A stretch of DNA of 38,603 nt from Alphaproteobacteria bacterium (GTDB taxonomy: Bacteria > Pseudomonadota > Alphaproteobacteria > Rhizobiales > Amorphaceae): positions 1 through 38,603 of the forward strand of contig JAUIJH010000032.1 of assembly GCA_030431335.1 (NCBI GenBank). Reading direction: 5' to 3'. The notes below the pieces were generated by a model that ran no database searches, was not told the origin of the DNA, and saw only the letters and a program-made list of their open reading frames with translations. A program made the position numbers and the translations under genes. Position 1 is the stretch's first letter. Every line of letters starts with the position of its first letter. Of this stretch, positions 23,839-32,015 are shown piece after piece.

Positions 23839-24699
23839 CTACTGGCCGCGGCGGCCGCTCTCGGCGAACGCATCGAGGATGGCGATGATCTCCGATTGCG
23901 GCCCCTCCCGGTGGGCCTCGGCGATGCGGGCGTACAAATCGGCCGCGCCCGACAGCATCTGCGCGGACCCCGCCTCCGGCTGCAGGAAGGTGGCGATCTC
24001 GCGCAATTCGCCCTCCCAGCGGTAGGCTTTGGCGTACATGGAGGGCAGCCGGCGCGCGAGCGAGCCGAAGACCTGCGGCTGGCTCTGGCCGAGCTCTTCC
24101 ACCAGGGCGTCGCCGGCGCCGTTGCGGTAGGCGCCCAGCGCCATCGCCGCGCCCAACGCCAGCATACCCTTGGTGATGCCGGCATAAGCCATCTTCAGCG
24201 CCGACGCGTCGCCGAGCGCGGACGACAAAAGCCGCGTGTCGAGCCCGAAATCGCGCAGCGTGCCGGAAGCGGCGGCGGCCGAGCCGGACATATAGAGCCG
24301 CGGTCCGTCGGTGCCGCGCTCGGGCGGGCCGCCGACGATCGAGGCATCCGCGAACGGCAGGCGTTTGGCGAGGAAGGGCTTGGCGATCTCCTTCACCGTC
24401 TGCGGCGCGATGGCGTTGCATTCCAGGAAGAGGGGCGGCAGCTCGGTGCGCGCGATCAGCGGCAGGTAGTGCTGCGCCACCCCGGCCGCCTCGTCGGGCG
24501 GCACCACGCTGAGGATCATCTGCGCGGCGGCGACGAGTTCCTCCTCGTCCACGCCCTCCACGCCCGCGGCGGCGGCACGGGCGGCGCTCGCCGCGCTGCG
24601 CCCGGCGAGGCTGGTGAGCACGCGCGCGCCGCGCTCGGCCAGGCGGCCGGCGATGCTGGACCCCATCTGGCCCATTCCGATCACGGCTATCGTCGTCAT
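23839..24699 (-). CDS. NAD(P)-binding oxidoreductase, 6PGDH/3-hydroxyisobutyrate dehydrogenase superfamily with DUF1932-like C-terminus
   Basis: This 286-residue cytoplasmic enzyme starts with the Rossmann motif IAVIGMGQMGSSIAGRL at residues 4-20; SLAGRSAAS after strand 2 (Arg-Ser) suggests NADP preference. LSVVPPDEA and DASIVGGPPERG follow, and the helical second half begins with KMAYAGITKGMLALGAAMALGA, where the catalytic Lys is expected. The C-terminal half resembles the DUF1932 group of putative dehydrogenases, not true gnd or mmsB. The ATG at 24699 is right at the conserved motif; upstream in-frame codons look non-coding. It is divergent from the glucan gene at 24906. The substrate is unknown, probably a beta-hydroxyacid. 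Confidence 0.83.
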   Translation of the reverse strand: MTTIAVIGMGQMGSSIAGRLAERGARVLTSLAGRSAASAARAAAAGVEGVDEEELVAAAQMILSVVPPDEAAGVAQHYLPLIARTELPPLFLECNAIAPQTVKEIAKPFLAKRLPFADASIVGGPPERGTDGPRLYMSGSAAAASGTLRDFGLDTRLLSSALGDASALKMAYAGITKGMLALGAAMALGAYRNGAGDALVEELGQSQPQVFGSLARRLPSMYAKAYRWEGELREIATFLQPEAGSAQMLSGAADLYARIAEAHREGPQSEIIAILDAFAESGRRGQ

Positions 24700-24847
24700 C
24701 CAAGCCCCCCCGGCGGCGACCTTCCATGGCAGGCGCCCGCCGGGAAAGTGAGCCAACCGGCCCCCCCGCGCAACCGGCGATGCGGGCGCAAAACACAGCC
24801 CTGGGATGCATGCCGCATTGACGTGGGGGCAATCGGCCGCAAATGGT

Positions 24848-24862
24848 CGGACGAACCGTCCG
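24848..24862. repeat. Palindrome CGGACG-AAC-CGTCCG before the glucan gene
   Basis: A 15-bp perfect inverted repeat with 6-bp arms lies 43 bp upstream of the ATG at 24906, within the 206-bp divergent gap shared with the oxidoreductase. It could be an operator or a leader hairpin. The remainder of the gap is GC-rich and shows no clear promoter. Confidence 0.35.
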
Positions 24863-24905
24863 CTGCGCCGGAGCGGATCGAACAGAGCGAACAGGGGGCA
24901 GACGG

Positions 24906-26468
24906 ATGCCGATGCCGACACGACGGACCTTCCTTGCGGGATCACTGACCATCGCAGCCAGCGCGTCCGCGCTCGGCGCGCAGGGCAGCGTGTCGCTCGA
25001 ACTGTCCCCGTCCGAGCCGTTCGACTTCGACCGGCTCGCAGAACGCGCGCGAGCGCTGGCCGCCGAGCCCTTCCAGCGGCCGCACATCGCGATGCGCGAG
25101 GCGCTGGAGGCGATCGACTACGATGCCCACTGGAAGATCCGCTTTCGCGAGGATGCCACCTTCACCCCGCCCGGCTCCGAGGCGCAGATCCAGCTCTTCT
25201 ATCCGGGCCGCTATTTCCCCGAACCCGTCGCCATCCACCTGGTGGAGGGCGGTTCGGCGCGGGAAATCGTCTTCTCCAACCGCTATTTCACCATGCCCGC
25301 CGACAGCCCCGCCCGCGTGCTCGGCAATTCGGCCGGCTTCGCGGGTTTCCGCGTCATGCGGCCGGGGCTCGGTCCGGACTGGGTGTCCTTCCTCGGCGCC
25401 TCCTATTTCCGCACCGACGGGCCGGCGCGTCAGTACGGGCTCTCGGCGCGGGGCCTTGCGCTCGACACCGGGCTCGGGCGGCCGGAGGAGTTTCCCCGCT
25501 TCAGCGCCTTCTGGCTCGCCGCCCCGCAGGAAGCCGGCGACGACCTGACCGTCTACGCCCTGCTCGAAGGGCCGTCGGTCGCCGGTGCCTACCGTTTCGG
25601 CCTCGCGCGCGGGCCGGATGGTGCCGGCCACGCCACCACGGTCGCCTCGCGCCTGTTCTTCCGCCAGACGCCGGAGCGGCTCGGCATCGCGCCGCTCACC
25701 AGCATGTACTGGTATTCCCAGAGCGACCGGCGCCACGCACGCGACTGGCGCCCCGAGATCCACGACAGCGACGGCCTCGCGCTGGAGACCGGGCGCGGCG
25801 AGCGGCTGTGGCGCCCGCTCAACAATCCGCCCGTGGTGCGCACCTCGAGCTTTGCCGACGACAATCCCAAGGGGTTCGGGCTGATCCAGCGCGACCGCGC
25901 CTTCGCCCACTACCAGGACGACGGCGTGTTCTACCACCGCCGGCCCTCCGCCTGGGTCGAGCCGCTGGGCGACTGGGGCCCCGGCGCGGTGCAGCTGATC
26001 GAGATCCCCGCGCATGACGAGACCTTCGACAACATCGTCGCCTACTGGATGCCGCGTGAGCTGCCCGCCGCCGGCGAGGAGCGCCGGTTCGACTATCGCA
26101 TCCACTGGGTGGAGCGCGATCCGGCGCCGGCCAAAGCCGCAACCGTGATGGCCACCTGGCAGGGCCAGGGCGGCATTCCCGGCCAGGACCTGCCCCAGGA
26201 CACGTACAAGATGGTGATCGATTTCGACGGCCCGGCGCTGGAGGGGCTCGAGACGAGCGACGGCGTAGAGCCGGTCGTCACCATCAACGGGGGCCGCATC
26301 GTCAGCGACATTGGCGCGCACCACATCGTGGGCGCGGCCGGCTGGCGCATGGTGTTCGACTATCAGATCGACGGCGACGGGCCGGCGGAGCTGCGCGGGT
26401 ATCTGCGCAAGGACGGCGAGGCGCTGACCGAGACGTGGACCGCGCAGTCCGACCCGGAGCGACGCTGA
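24906..26468 (+). CDS. opgD: Tat-exported periplasmic glucan protein, OpgD/MdoG family (GH186-type)
   Basis: This 520-residue periplasmic protein acts on osmoregulated periplasmic glucan. Residues 5-12 (TRRTFLAG) start a twin-arginine signal, which distinguishes OpgD-like proteins from the Sec-exported OpgG. The family core is evident: AIDYDAHWKIRFR, VEGGSAREIVFSNRYF, TSMYWYSQSDRR, DWRPEIHDSDGLALETG (HDSDG at 286-290), YQDDGVFYHRRPSAWVEP and FDNIVAYWMPR. E. coli OpgD was recently shown to be a beta-1,2-glucanase founding family GH186, and related proteins make alpha-1,6-cyclised beta-1,2-glucans. No OpgH-like synthase is adjacent. It is the first gene of a three-gene operon and shares one base of its stop with the next start. 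Confidence 0.93.
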   Translation: MPMPTRRTFLAGSLTIAASASALGAQGSVSLELSPSEPFDFDRLAERARALAAEPFQRPHIAMREALEAIDYDAHWKIRFREDATFTPPGSEAQIQLFYPGRYFPEPVAIHLVEGGSAREIVFSNRYFTMPADSPARVLGNSAGFAGFRVMRPGLGPDWVSFLGASYFRTDGPARQYGLSARGLALDTGLGRPEEFPRFSAFWLAAPQEAGDDLTVYALLEGPSVAGAYRFGLARGPDGAGHATTVASRLFFRQTPERLGIAPLTSMYWYSQSDRRHARDWRPEIHDSDGLALETGRGERLWRPLNNPPVVRTSSFADDNPKGFGLIQRDRAFAHYQDDGVFYHRRPSAWVEPLGDWGPGAVQLIEIPAHDETFDNIVAYWMPRELPAAGEERRFDYRIHWVERDPAPAKAATVMATWQGQGGIPGQDLPQDTYKMVIDFDGPALEGLETSDGVEPVVTINGGRIVSDIGAHHIVGAAGWRMVFDYQIDGDGPAELRGYLRKDGEALTETWTAQSDPERR

Positions 26469-27250
26469 TGCGCCCTTCCCCCGAAGCGATGGGCCGGTTC
26501 GAGGCGGAGCCGAACATCCTGCGAGGCAGCGCCGGGGCGATGCGCGTGCACCGCTACCGCCGGCACGCCGCCCCGGCGGGCACGGCCTTGGTGGCGCACG
26601 GGCGCAACGGTGCGGCCGACCAGCCGCACATGCTGCCGATCATCGACGCCTGCCTGGAGCGCTCGCTGGCCGTGGTGGCGCCGGACCTTTGCCATTCGAG
26701 CGCCAACGACAGCGACGGCGACAGCGCGGACTTCACCATCGCCGCACACCTCGAGGACGTGCGCACCGCGCTCGCCTTCGCGCGGGAGGCCGAGGCGCTC
26801 GCGCCGATGGCGCCGCTCCTCTTGATCGGCCACTCCATGGGAGCCTATGCGGCGGTGCGCCTCGCCGCGGAGGCCCCGGCGGGAACGATCGCCGGGGTGC
26901 TGGCCGTGTCGCCGGTGGTCTCCGGCCGCGCGCTGATCGCGGCGCGGCGTGCGATGGGGCCCGACGCGCTCGCCGCGCTGCGGGCCGAGTTGCCGGGCGC
27001 CCTCGCCGAGTGGCCGCAGCACGATCTGGCGCCGATCGCGGCCGGTCTCGCCGTGCCCTGCGCCATCGTCGTCGGCGCGGACGACACGCTGACCACTCCC
27101 GACGATGCCCAGGCCCTCGCCGCCCTCGTCGGCGCCAACTGCGTCTCGCTGGACGTGGTGCCGGGCGAGCACCACTGCCCGCTCGGCAAGGACTATGCAC
27201 GCAGCCTCGGCGCCGCGCTCGACCGCCTGCTCGCAGCGACGGAGGCCTGA
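26468..27250 (+). CDS. Alpha/beta hydrolase in the glucan operon
   Basis: This 260-residue cytoplasmic alpha/beta hydrolase begins at an ATG that shares its A with the opgD stop (TGATG). The nucleophile elbow GHSMG is at residues 121-125 (Ser123), the acid is Asp205 or Asp206 in VVGADDTLT, and the His is at 235-236 in PGEHHCPLG. HGRNGAADQ near residue 44 forms the oxyanion region. No signal peptide is seen. Esterases of this kind could remove succinyl, acetyl or phosphoglyceryl decorations that are common on periplasmic glucans; that role is inferred from the neighbours only. Confidence 0.88.
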   Translation: MRPSPEAMGRFEAEPNILRGSAGAMRVHRYRRHAAPAGTALVAHGRNGAADQPHMLPIIDACLERSLAVVAPDLCHSSANDSDGDSADFTIAAHLEDVRTALAFAREAEALAPMAPLLLIGHSMGAYAAVRLAAEAPAGTIAGVLAVSPVVSGRALIAARRAMGPDALAALRAELPGALAEWPQHDLAPIAAGLAVPCAIVVGADDTLTTPDDAQALAALVGANCVSLDVVPGEHHCPLGKDYARSLGAALDRLLAATEA

Positions 27251-27251
27251 C

Positions 27252-28529
27252 ATGGAGGCATGGCTCGCACAGCGCGAAAAAGCCTCCGCCGCCGCCATCG
27301 AGGCGGCCATCTCCGCGACGCACCTGTCGCACGAGCGGCCCGGTTTCGGCTACCGCGTCACCCCGGTCGCGGGCAGCGTGCTCGCCTCGCCCGTCTCGGC
27401 GCACTGGAACCCCGACCCGGACTATTTTTACCACTGGCTGCGCGATGCGGGGGTGGTGATGGCGACCGCGCCGCTGCTGCGCCATCGCGACGAGGCCGGC
27501 TGGCAGCGCCGCATGGAGGACTACGCCGCCTTCAGCCTCGCCATCGCGCGCCAACCGGGCCCGACCGCCAACCCGCAGAGCGCCAAGACCGCCGGCGACC
27601 ATCAGAAATTCCTGCGCGACGACGCCGAACTCGCCGCGCTGACCGGCGACGCGATCCTGGGGGAGCCGCGCGTCAATGCCGATGGCACGACCGATTTCGA
27701 GCGCTGGGGCCGCCCGCAATTCGACGGTCCGGCGCTACGGGCGCTCTCGCTCTTCGCCTGGGACGGGCCGGAGCCGGCGGCGATGCCCGCGCTGCTCGCG
27801 ATCGATCTGAACCACGCCCTCACCCATGCGGCCACCCCGTCGCTCGGGCCGTGGGAGGAGGAGCCGGAGGCGCTCTACGGCTTCACCCTCCTCGCCCAGC
27901 GCGCGGCGCTGCGGCGGGGGGCGGACCGCCTCCCCCAGGCGCCCCTCCTGGTGGCGTTCGCCAAGATCGAGGCGGCGCTCGAGGCGATGTGGTGCGAGCG
28001 CGAGGGGCACATGCGCGTCTCCAGCGCCGGGGCGCCGGGCGAAAGCGATGCGTCCATCGTGCTCGGCGCGCTGCTGGACCCCTCGGCGCCGACCTTCGGC
28101 GTCGACGATCCGCGCATCGTCGCGACGGTGAACCATATCGAGCGCTGGTCGCGCGAGCTCTTTCCCATCGCGACGGAGATGCACCCGCTGGTCGGGCGCT
28201 GGCCGGAGGATGTCTATTTCGGCGGCAATCCGTGGCTGCCCACCAGCCTGGGCTTCGCCGAATTCCACTTCCGCCGCGCCGCGACGGCGCCGGACGGGGA
28301 CCAGGCGGGGCGCGCGCTGGCACACGGCGAGGCCTACCTCGCGGCGATCGCCCGCATCCTGCCGGACGCCACCGCCTTCCTGCCCGAGCAGCTCGACCGC
28401 ACCACCGGCGCGCCGACCTCCTCGCGCAACCTCACCTGGAGCCACGCGGCGCTGATCGCGGCCGCCGAAGCCCGCCGCAAGGCCCTTACGCCAAAGGCAG
28501 CCGCGGGCTTGCAAAGCCGAGGCGAATGA
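27252..28529 (+). CDS. Glycoside hydrolase family 15 glucoamylase/glucodextranase-like
   Basis: This 425-residue inverting alpha-glucosidase consists of the (alpha/alpha)6 barrel alone. Landmarks in order: DPDYFYHWLRDAG (55-67), WGRPQFDGPALRA (152-164), the catalytic-acid motif GPWEEE (Glu202/203), YFGGNPWLPTS (322-332) and the catalytic base in LPEQ (Glu379). No signal peptide or starch-binding domain is present, so it is cytoplasmic. It starts one base after the hydrolase stop. GH15 members cleave alpha-1,4 or alpha-1,6 glucosidic bonds; in this cluster an alpha-1,6 bond of a cyclised periplasmic glucan is an attractive target, though glycogen or trehalose-type substrates remain possible. 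Its last 44 bases overlap the 3' end of the opposite-strand gene. Confidence 0.9.
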   Translation: MEAWLAQREKASAAAIEAAISATHLSHERPGFGYRVTPVAGSVLASPVSAHWNPDPDYFYHWLRDAGVVMATAPLLRHRDEAGWQRRMEDYAAFSLAIARQPGPTANPQSAKTAGDHQKFLRDDAELAALTGDAILGEPRVNADGTTDFERWGRPQFDGPALRALSLFAWDGPEPAAMPALLAIDLNHALTHAATPSLGPWEEEPEALYGFTLLAQRAALRRGADRLPQAPLLVAFAKIEAALEAMWCEREGHMRVSSAGAPGESDASIVLGALLDPSAPTFGVDDPRIVATVNHIERWSRELFPIATEMHPLVGRWPEDVYFGGNPWLPTSLGFAEFHFRRAATAPDGDQAGRALAHGEAYLAAIARILPDATAFLPEQLDRTTGAPTSSRNLTWSHAALIAAAEARRKALTPKAAAGLQSRGE

Positions 28530-29754
28530 GCCCGTCGCGCACCTCCGGCGCGCGCATCAACAGGTCCCACACGAGCCCCGTGCGGTGGTTTTCGATCATC
28601 ACCACGATGGGCGCCTGATCGATGGCGAGGGTGCCCGGCGCGACCCAGCCCGTCCCCGGATGGAAGGCGTCCACCAGCCCGAACGGCCCCCACAGCGCTT
28701 CGCCCCGCTCGTCGACGAAGTGGCGCAGCGCCATCATCGCGGCCTGCGGCAAATAAGGCAGCGAGGCGACCGCCGCCGTCGGCGTGATCACGCCGAGATC
28801 GTTGGTTGGCGAGTGGGCCGCGTAACCGTCCGGGCTGTCGCTGGCGGTGAGCCCCCAGCAGGCCGGCCCGTAACCGGCGTGGCCATGGGGGTTGGCGACA
28901 CAGTGCGCCCGGTTGATCGCGGCGTGCGCGCGCACCTCCTCGCCATAGTCGGCATAGCGGTCGACGAGCCCGCGCGGGTCGAGCCCGAGGAAGGAATAGT
29001 GCGCCAGGAACAGCGGGCCGCCCATCTCCGGGCCGAGCGGCAGGCGGATATCGTAGTAGGTGGCGCCGTTGATGAACTGATCGGCCCCCGCCCAGCAGCG
29101 GTGATAGATTTCCGGCGCGATGGCGCGCTCCCCCGCCCCGGCCGCCAGCACGTAGGTGATGAGGCATTCGTTCCAGCCGCGGATGGGCAGGCTCGTCGGC
29201 GTCCACGGGTGGGTGGCGCTGCGGTGCCACATCAACATGCCGTCGCTCTGGCGCACGTGAGCCGACCAACGCGCCTCCCGCCACAACAGGTTCACCGCAT
29301 CGGCAATATCCGCCCGCTCGGGAAACGCTTCACGCGCGGCAAGGAGACCCGCGAGCAGGAACGCGGTCTCGGGCAGGTCGCCGCCGTCGTCCTTGGGCGA
29401 AAACGGGATCGTGGCGCCGCTTTCGCCGTCCATGAAGTGGGCGAAGATGCCTTGGTGTCGCTGCGCCCGCGCCAGGAAGCCGGCGATCCGGGCGATGCGG
29501 TCCGCGACGGCCGCGCGGGGCAGCCACTCGCGCGCGGCGCCCACCAGCAGCGCCATCACGCCGAAGCCGGTGCCCCCGGCGGTGACGACGCGCGCCACAT
29601 CGTAGCCGAAGGCGCCGGCGCTGCGCTCGCGCGCCATGCCGCTCACCGGGTGCGCATGGTCCCAGAAATAGGCGAGCGCGGCGCGGCTCACGGCGTCCAG
29701 CAGCGCATCGTCGGAGAGCCCCTTGGGGGGGCGGCCCGGATTTAGAACTGCCAT
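28486..29754 (-). CDS. PF10091 glycoamylase-like / GH144-type beta-1,2-glucanase candidate
   Basis: This 422-residue (alpha/alpha)6-barrel protein has no signal peptide. It resembles the PF10091 group, which contains GH144 endo-beta-1,2-glucanases and the middle region of cyclic beta-1,2-glucan synthases. Motifs are AYFWDHAHPVSGM (29-40), DDGGDLPETAFLLAGLL (122-138), IRGWNECLITYVLAA (191-205, with the conserved WNE Glu196), YSFLGLDPRG, and GYGPACWGLTASDSPDGY. Bacteroidetes GH144 enzymes are exported, so a cytoplasmic location is notable. The start overlaps the GH3 stop by 13 bases, giving translational coupling. The likely product is sophorose or short beta-1,2-glucans for the GH3 enzyme. Specificity is inferred. 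Confidence 0.87.
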   Translation of the reverse strand: MAVLNPGRPPKGLSDDALLDAVSRAALAYFWDHAHPVSGMARERSAGAFGYDVARVVTAGGTGFGVMALLVGAAREWLPRAAVADRIARIAGFLARAQRHQGIFAHFMDGESGATIPFSPKDDGGDLPETAFLLAGLLAAREAFPERADIADAVNLLWREARWSAHVRQSDGMLMWHRSATHPWTPTSLPIRGWNECLITYVLAAGAGERAIAPEIYHRCWAGADQFINGATYYDIRLPLGPEMGGPLFLAHYSFLGLDPRGLVDRYADYGEEVRAHAAINRAHCVANPHGHAGYGPACWGLTASDSPDGYAAHSPTNDLGVITPTAAVASLPYLPQAAMMALRHFVDERGEALWGPFGLVDAFHPGTGWVAPGTLAIDQAPIVVMIENHRTGLVWDLLMRAPEVRDGLIRLGFASPRLPLA

Positions 29755-32006
29755 GTGATCTCAACGCTTTGCAGCGCCCGCGCATCCGGGCCGGTCGCGA
29801 GCACGAAGGTGCCCGGATCGGCCACCCGCTCGAGCGTCTCGAGGCTGTCGCCCATCACATAGGCGAGGTCCGACAGGGTGAGCGTGAAGACGATCTCGCG
29901 GCACTCGCCGGGCTCGAGCACCACCTTTTCGAAGCCCTTCAGCTCGCGCATGGGGCGGGTGATGCGGGCGACCGGATCGCGCACGTAGAGCTGCGCGACG
30001 GTGGTGCCGCGGCGCGCGCCGACATTTTGCACGCTCACGCGCACCACGGCCCGCGCGTCGGCGCCGGACAGGGCGGTCTCGTCCACGCGCGGGGCCGCGT
30101 AGGCGAACCGGGTGTAGGAGAGGCCGAAGCCGAACGGGAACAGGCCGGTGGCCGGGGGCACGGTGTCGGGCAGGTCGAGATAGCCGGTCTTAAACTTCTC
30201 GAAGCGGCCCGAATAGGGCCGGCCCGTGGGTTCGGCCGCGTGGAACACCGGCACCTGCCCGGTGCGGGCGGGAAAGCTCATGGCGAGCCGGCCGGCGGGA
30301 TCGGCCACCCCGGTGAGGACGTCGGCGATGCCGTTGCCCGCCTCGGTGCCGGCAAACCAGACGAGGAGCACCGCATCGGCGAGCGCCACCTCCTCGGCGA
30401 GCGCCAACGGGCGGCCGGTCTTGACCACCAGCACCAGCGGCGTGCCGGTCTCGGCCAGCGCCTCGAGGAGGCGGCGCTGCGGCGCGGGCAGGCCGATCTC
30501 GGTGCGGGAGGAGGACTCGCCCGAATATTCCTTCGCCTCCCCCACCACCACGACGGCGACGTCCGCGCTCCGTGCCGCCGCGACGGCCTCGGCGATCATC
30601 GCCTCCGCCGGGCGCTCGTCCAGGAAAACGGTCTGGCCGTGCACGTTGAGCCGGCCCGCGAGGACGGTATCGTCGACGAGATCGGCGCCCTTGACGCAGC
30701 ACACCTCGCCCCCGTGCAGCGCCACGAGGCCCTCGCGCAGCGTCACCGCCTGCGCCGGATCGCCCGAGACGGCCCAGGTACCCAGGAGGTTGGTGCGGTC
30801 GTCCGCCATCGCGCCGATCAGCGCGACGCACGCGCCCGGCGCGAGCGGCAAGGCACCCTCGTTCTTGAGGAGCACCGTACTCTCGGCGATCGAGCGGCGC
30901 GCCAGGGCGCGGTGGTCCGCCGAGAGCGCCGTCCTGGCGGCGCGCGCCTCGTCGCAATAGCGGAACGGGTCGTCGAACAGGCCGAGCCGGTACTTCAGCG
31001 CGAGGACGCGCGCGCACGCCTCCTCGATGGCGGCCACGATCTCGCCGGCTTCAATGGCAAGGCCCGATTCGGGCCGCGCAAGCCCCTCCTCGGCGAGGCG
31101 CGGCAGGTGGGTCACATAGTCCTCGCCGATCATGTCCATGTCGATGCCGGCAATCAGCGCGAGCGCGGCGGCGGTGGCGCGGTCGCCGAGGCCGTGCGCG
31201 CTGATTTCGGCAATGCCCGTATAGTCGGCGACCATCAGGCCGGCGAAACCCGCGTCGCCGCGCAGCCAACCGCGGATCAGCGCCCGGTGCGCGTGCATCG
31301 GCCGCTTGTTCACCGCGTTGAAGGAGGCCATGACGCTGCCCGCCCCCGCCGCGACGCCGGCGCGGAAGGGCTCGGCATAGACGCCGATCAGCTCTTCGAG
31401 GCCGAGGCTCGCATTGTCGTAGTCGCGTCCGCCCACGGCCGCGCCATAGGCGAGGAAGTGCTTGAGGCAGGCGACGACCGTGTCGGGCGCGAGCGGGTCG
31501 GTGCCCTCCAGCCCGGCCACCATCGCCTCGGCGTAACGGGCGGCGAGGAAGGGATCCTCCCCCGGGCTCTCAGCGACGCGGCCCCAGCGCGCGTCCCGCG
31601 CCACGTCCACCATCGGCGCATAGACGTGGTTGATGCCCTCCGCCGCCGCCTCGCGGGCCGAAACGCGCGCCACATCGCGCCACAGCGCCGGATCGAACGC
31701 ACCCGCGAGCGCGATGGGCAGCGGAAAGATGGTGCGGTGGCCGTGGATCACGTCCTCGGCAAAGAAGAGCGGGATCGCGTGCCGCGATCCGGAGAGCGCC
31801 AGTTCCTGCCAAGCCCGCACCGAACGCACGGACTTGGTGCCGAAGATCGCCCCGAGCTGGCCGGCCTCCAGCCGCGACCGAATGTTGCGCACGCCGGCGC
31901 TGCCCGTCTCGGGTCCCTCCCCGGCGCTGAGGAGATTGAATTGTCCGATCTTCTCGGCCAGCGTCATCCGCCCCATCAGGGCGGAGACAAAGGAGGTCTC
32001 ATCCAT
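29742..32006 (-). CDS. Glycoside hydrolase family 3 beta-glucosidase
   Basis: This 754-residue retaining beta-glucosidase has no signal peptide and is predicted to be cytoplasmic. The N-terminal TIM barrel shows AEDVIHGHRTIFPLPI (83-98), DARWGRVAESPGEDPF, CLKHFLAYG (180-188) and the nucleophile region GLMVADYTGIAEI (Asp261). The alpha/beta sandwich domain carries the region of the acid-base Glu (GEAKEYSGESSSRTEIGLP), and a C-terminal fibronectin-III-like domain ends at residue 754. The layout matches BglX-type GH3 enzymes of about 750 residues. The gene starts nine bases after the transporter stop and ends inside the start of the PF10091 gene, so the three are one operon. Linear beta-1,2-gluco-oligosaccharides are the inferred substrate. 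Confidence 0.94.
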   Translation of the reverse strand: MDETSFVSALMGRMTLAEKIGQFNLLSAGEGPETGSAGVRNIRSRLEAGQLGAIFGTKSVRSVRAWQELALSGSRHAIPLFFAEDVIHGHRTIFPLPIALAGAFDPALWRDVARVSAREAAAEGINHVYAPMVDVARDARWGRVAESPGEDPFLAARYAEAMVAGLEGTDPLAPDTVVACLKHFLAYGAAVGGRDYDNASLGLEELIGVYAEPFRAGVAAGAGSVMASFNAVNKRPMHAHRALIRGWLRGDAGFAGLMVADYTGIAEISAHGLGDRATAAALALIAGIDMDMIGEDYVTHLPRLAEEGLARPESGLAIEAGEIVAAIEEACARVLALKYRLGLFDDPFRYCDEARAARTALSADHRALARRSIAESTVLLKNEGALPLAPGACVALIGAMADDRTNLLGTWAVSGDPAQAVTLREGLVALHGGEVCCVKGADLVDDTVLAGRLNVHGQTVFLDERPAEAMIAEAVAAARSADVAVVVVGEAKEYSGESSSRTEIGLPAPQRRLLEALAETGTPLVLVVKTGRPLALAEEVALADAVLLVWFAGTEAGNGIADVLTGVADPAGRLAMSFPARTGQVPVFHAAEPTGRPYSGRFEKFKTGYLDLPDTVPPATGLFPFGFGLSYTRFAYAAPRVDETALSGADARAVVRVSVQNVGARRGTTVAQLYVRDPVARITRPMRELKGFEKVVLEPGECREIVFTLTLSDLAYVMGDSLETLERVADPGTFVLATGPDARALQSVEITWQF

Positions 32007-32015
32007 TTCGATGCC

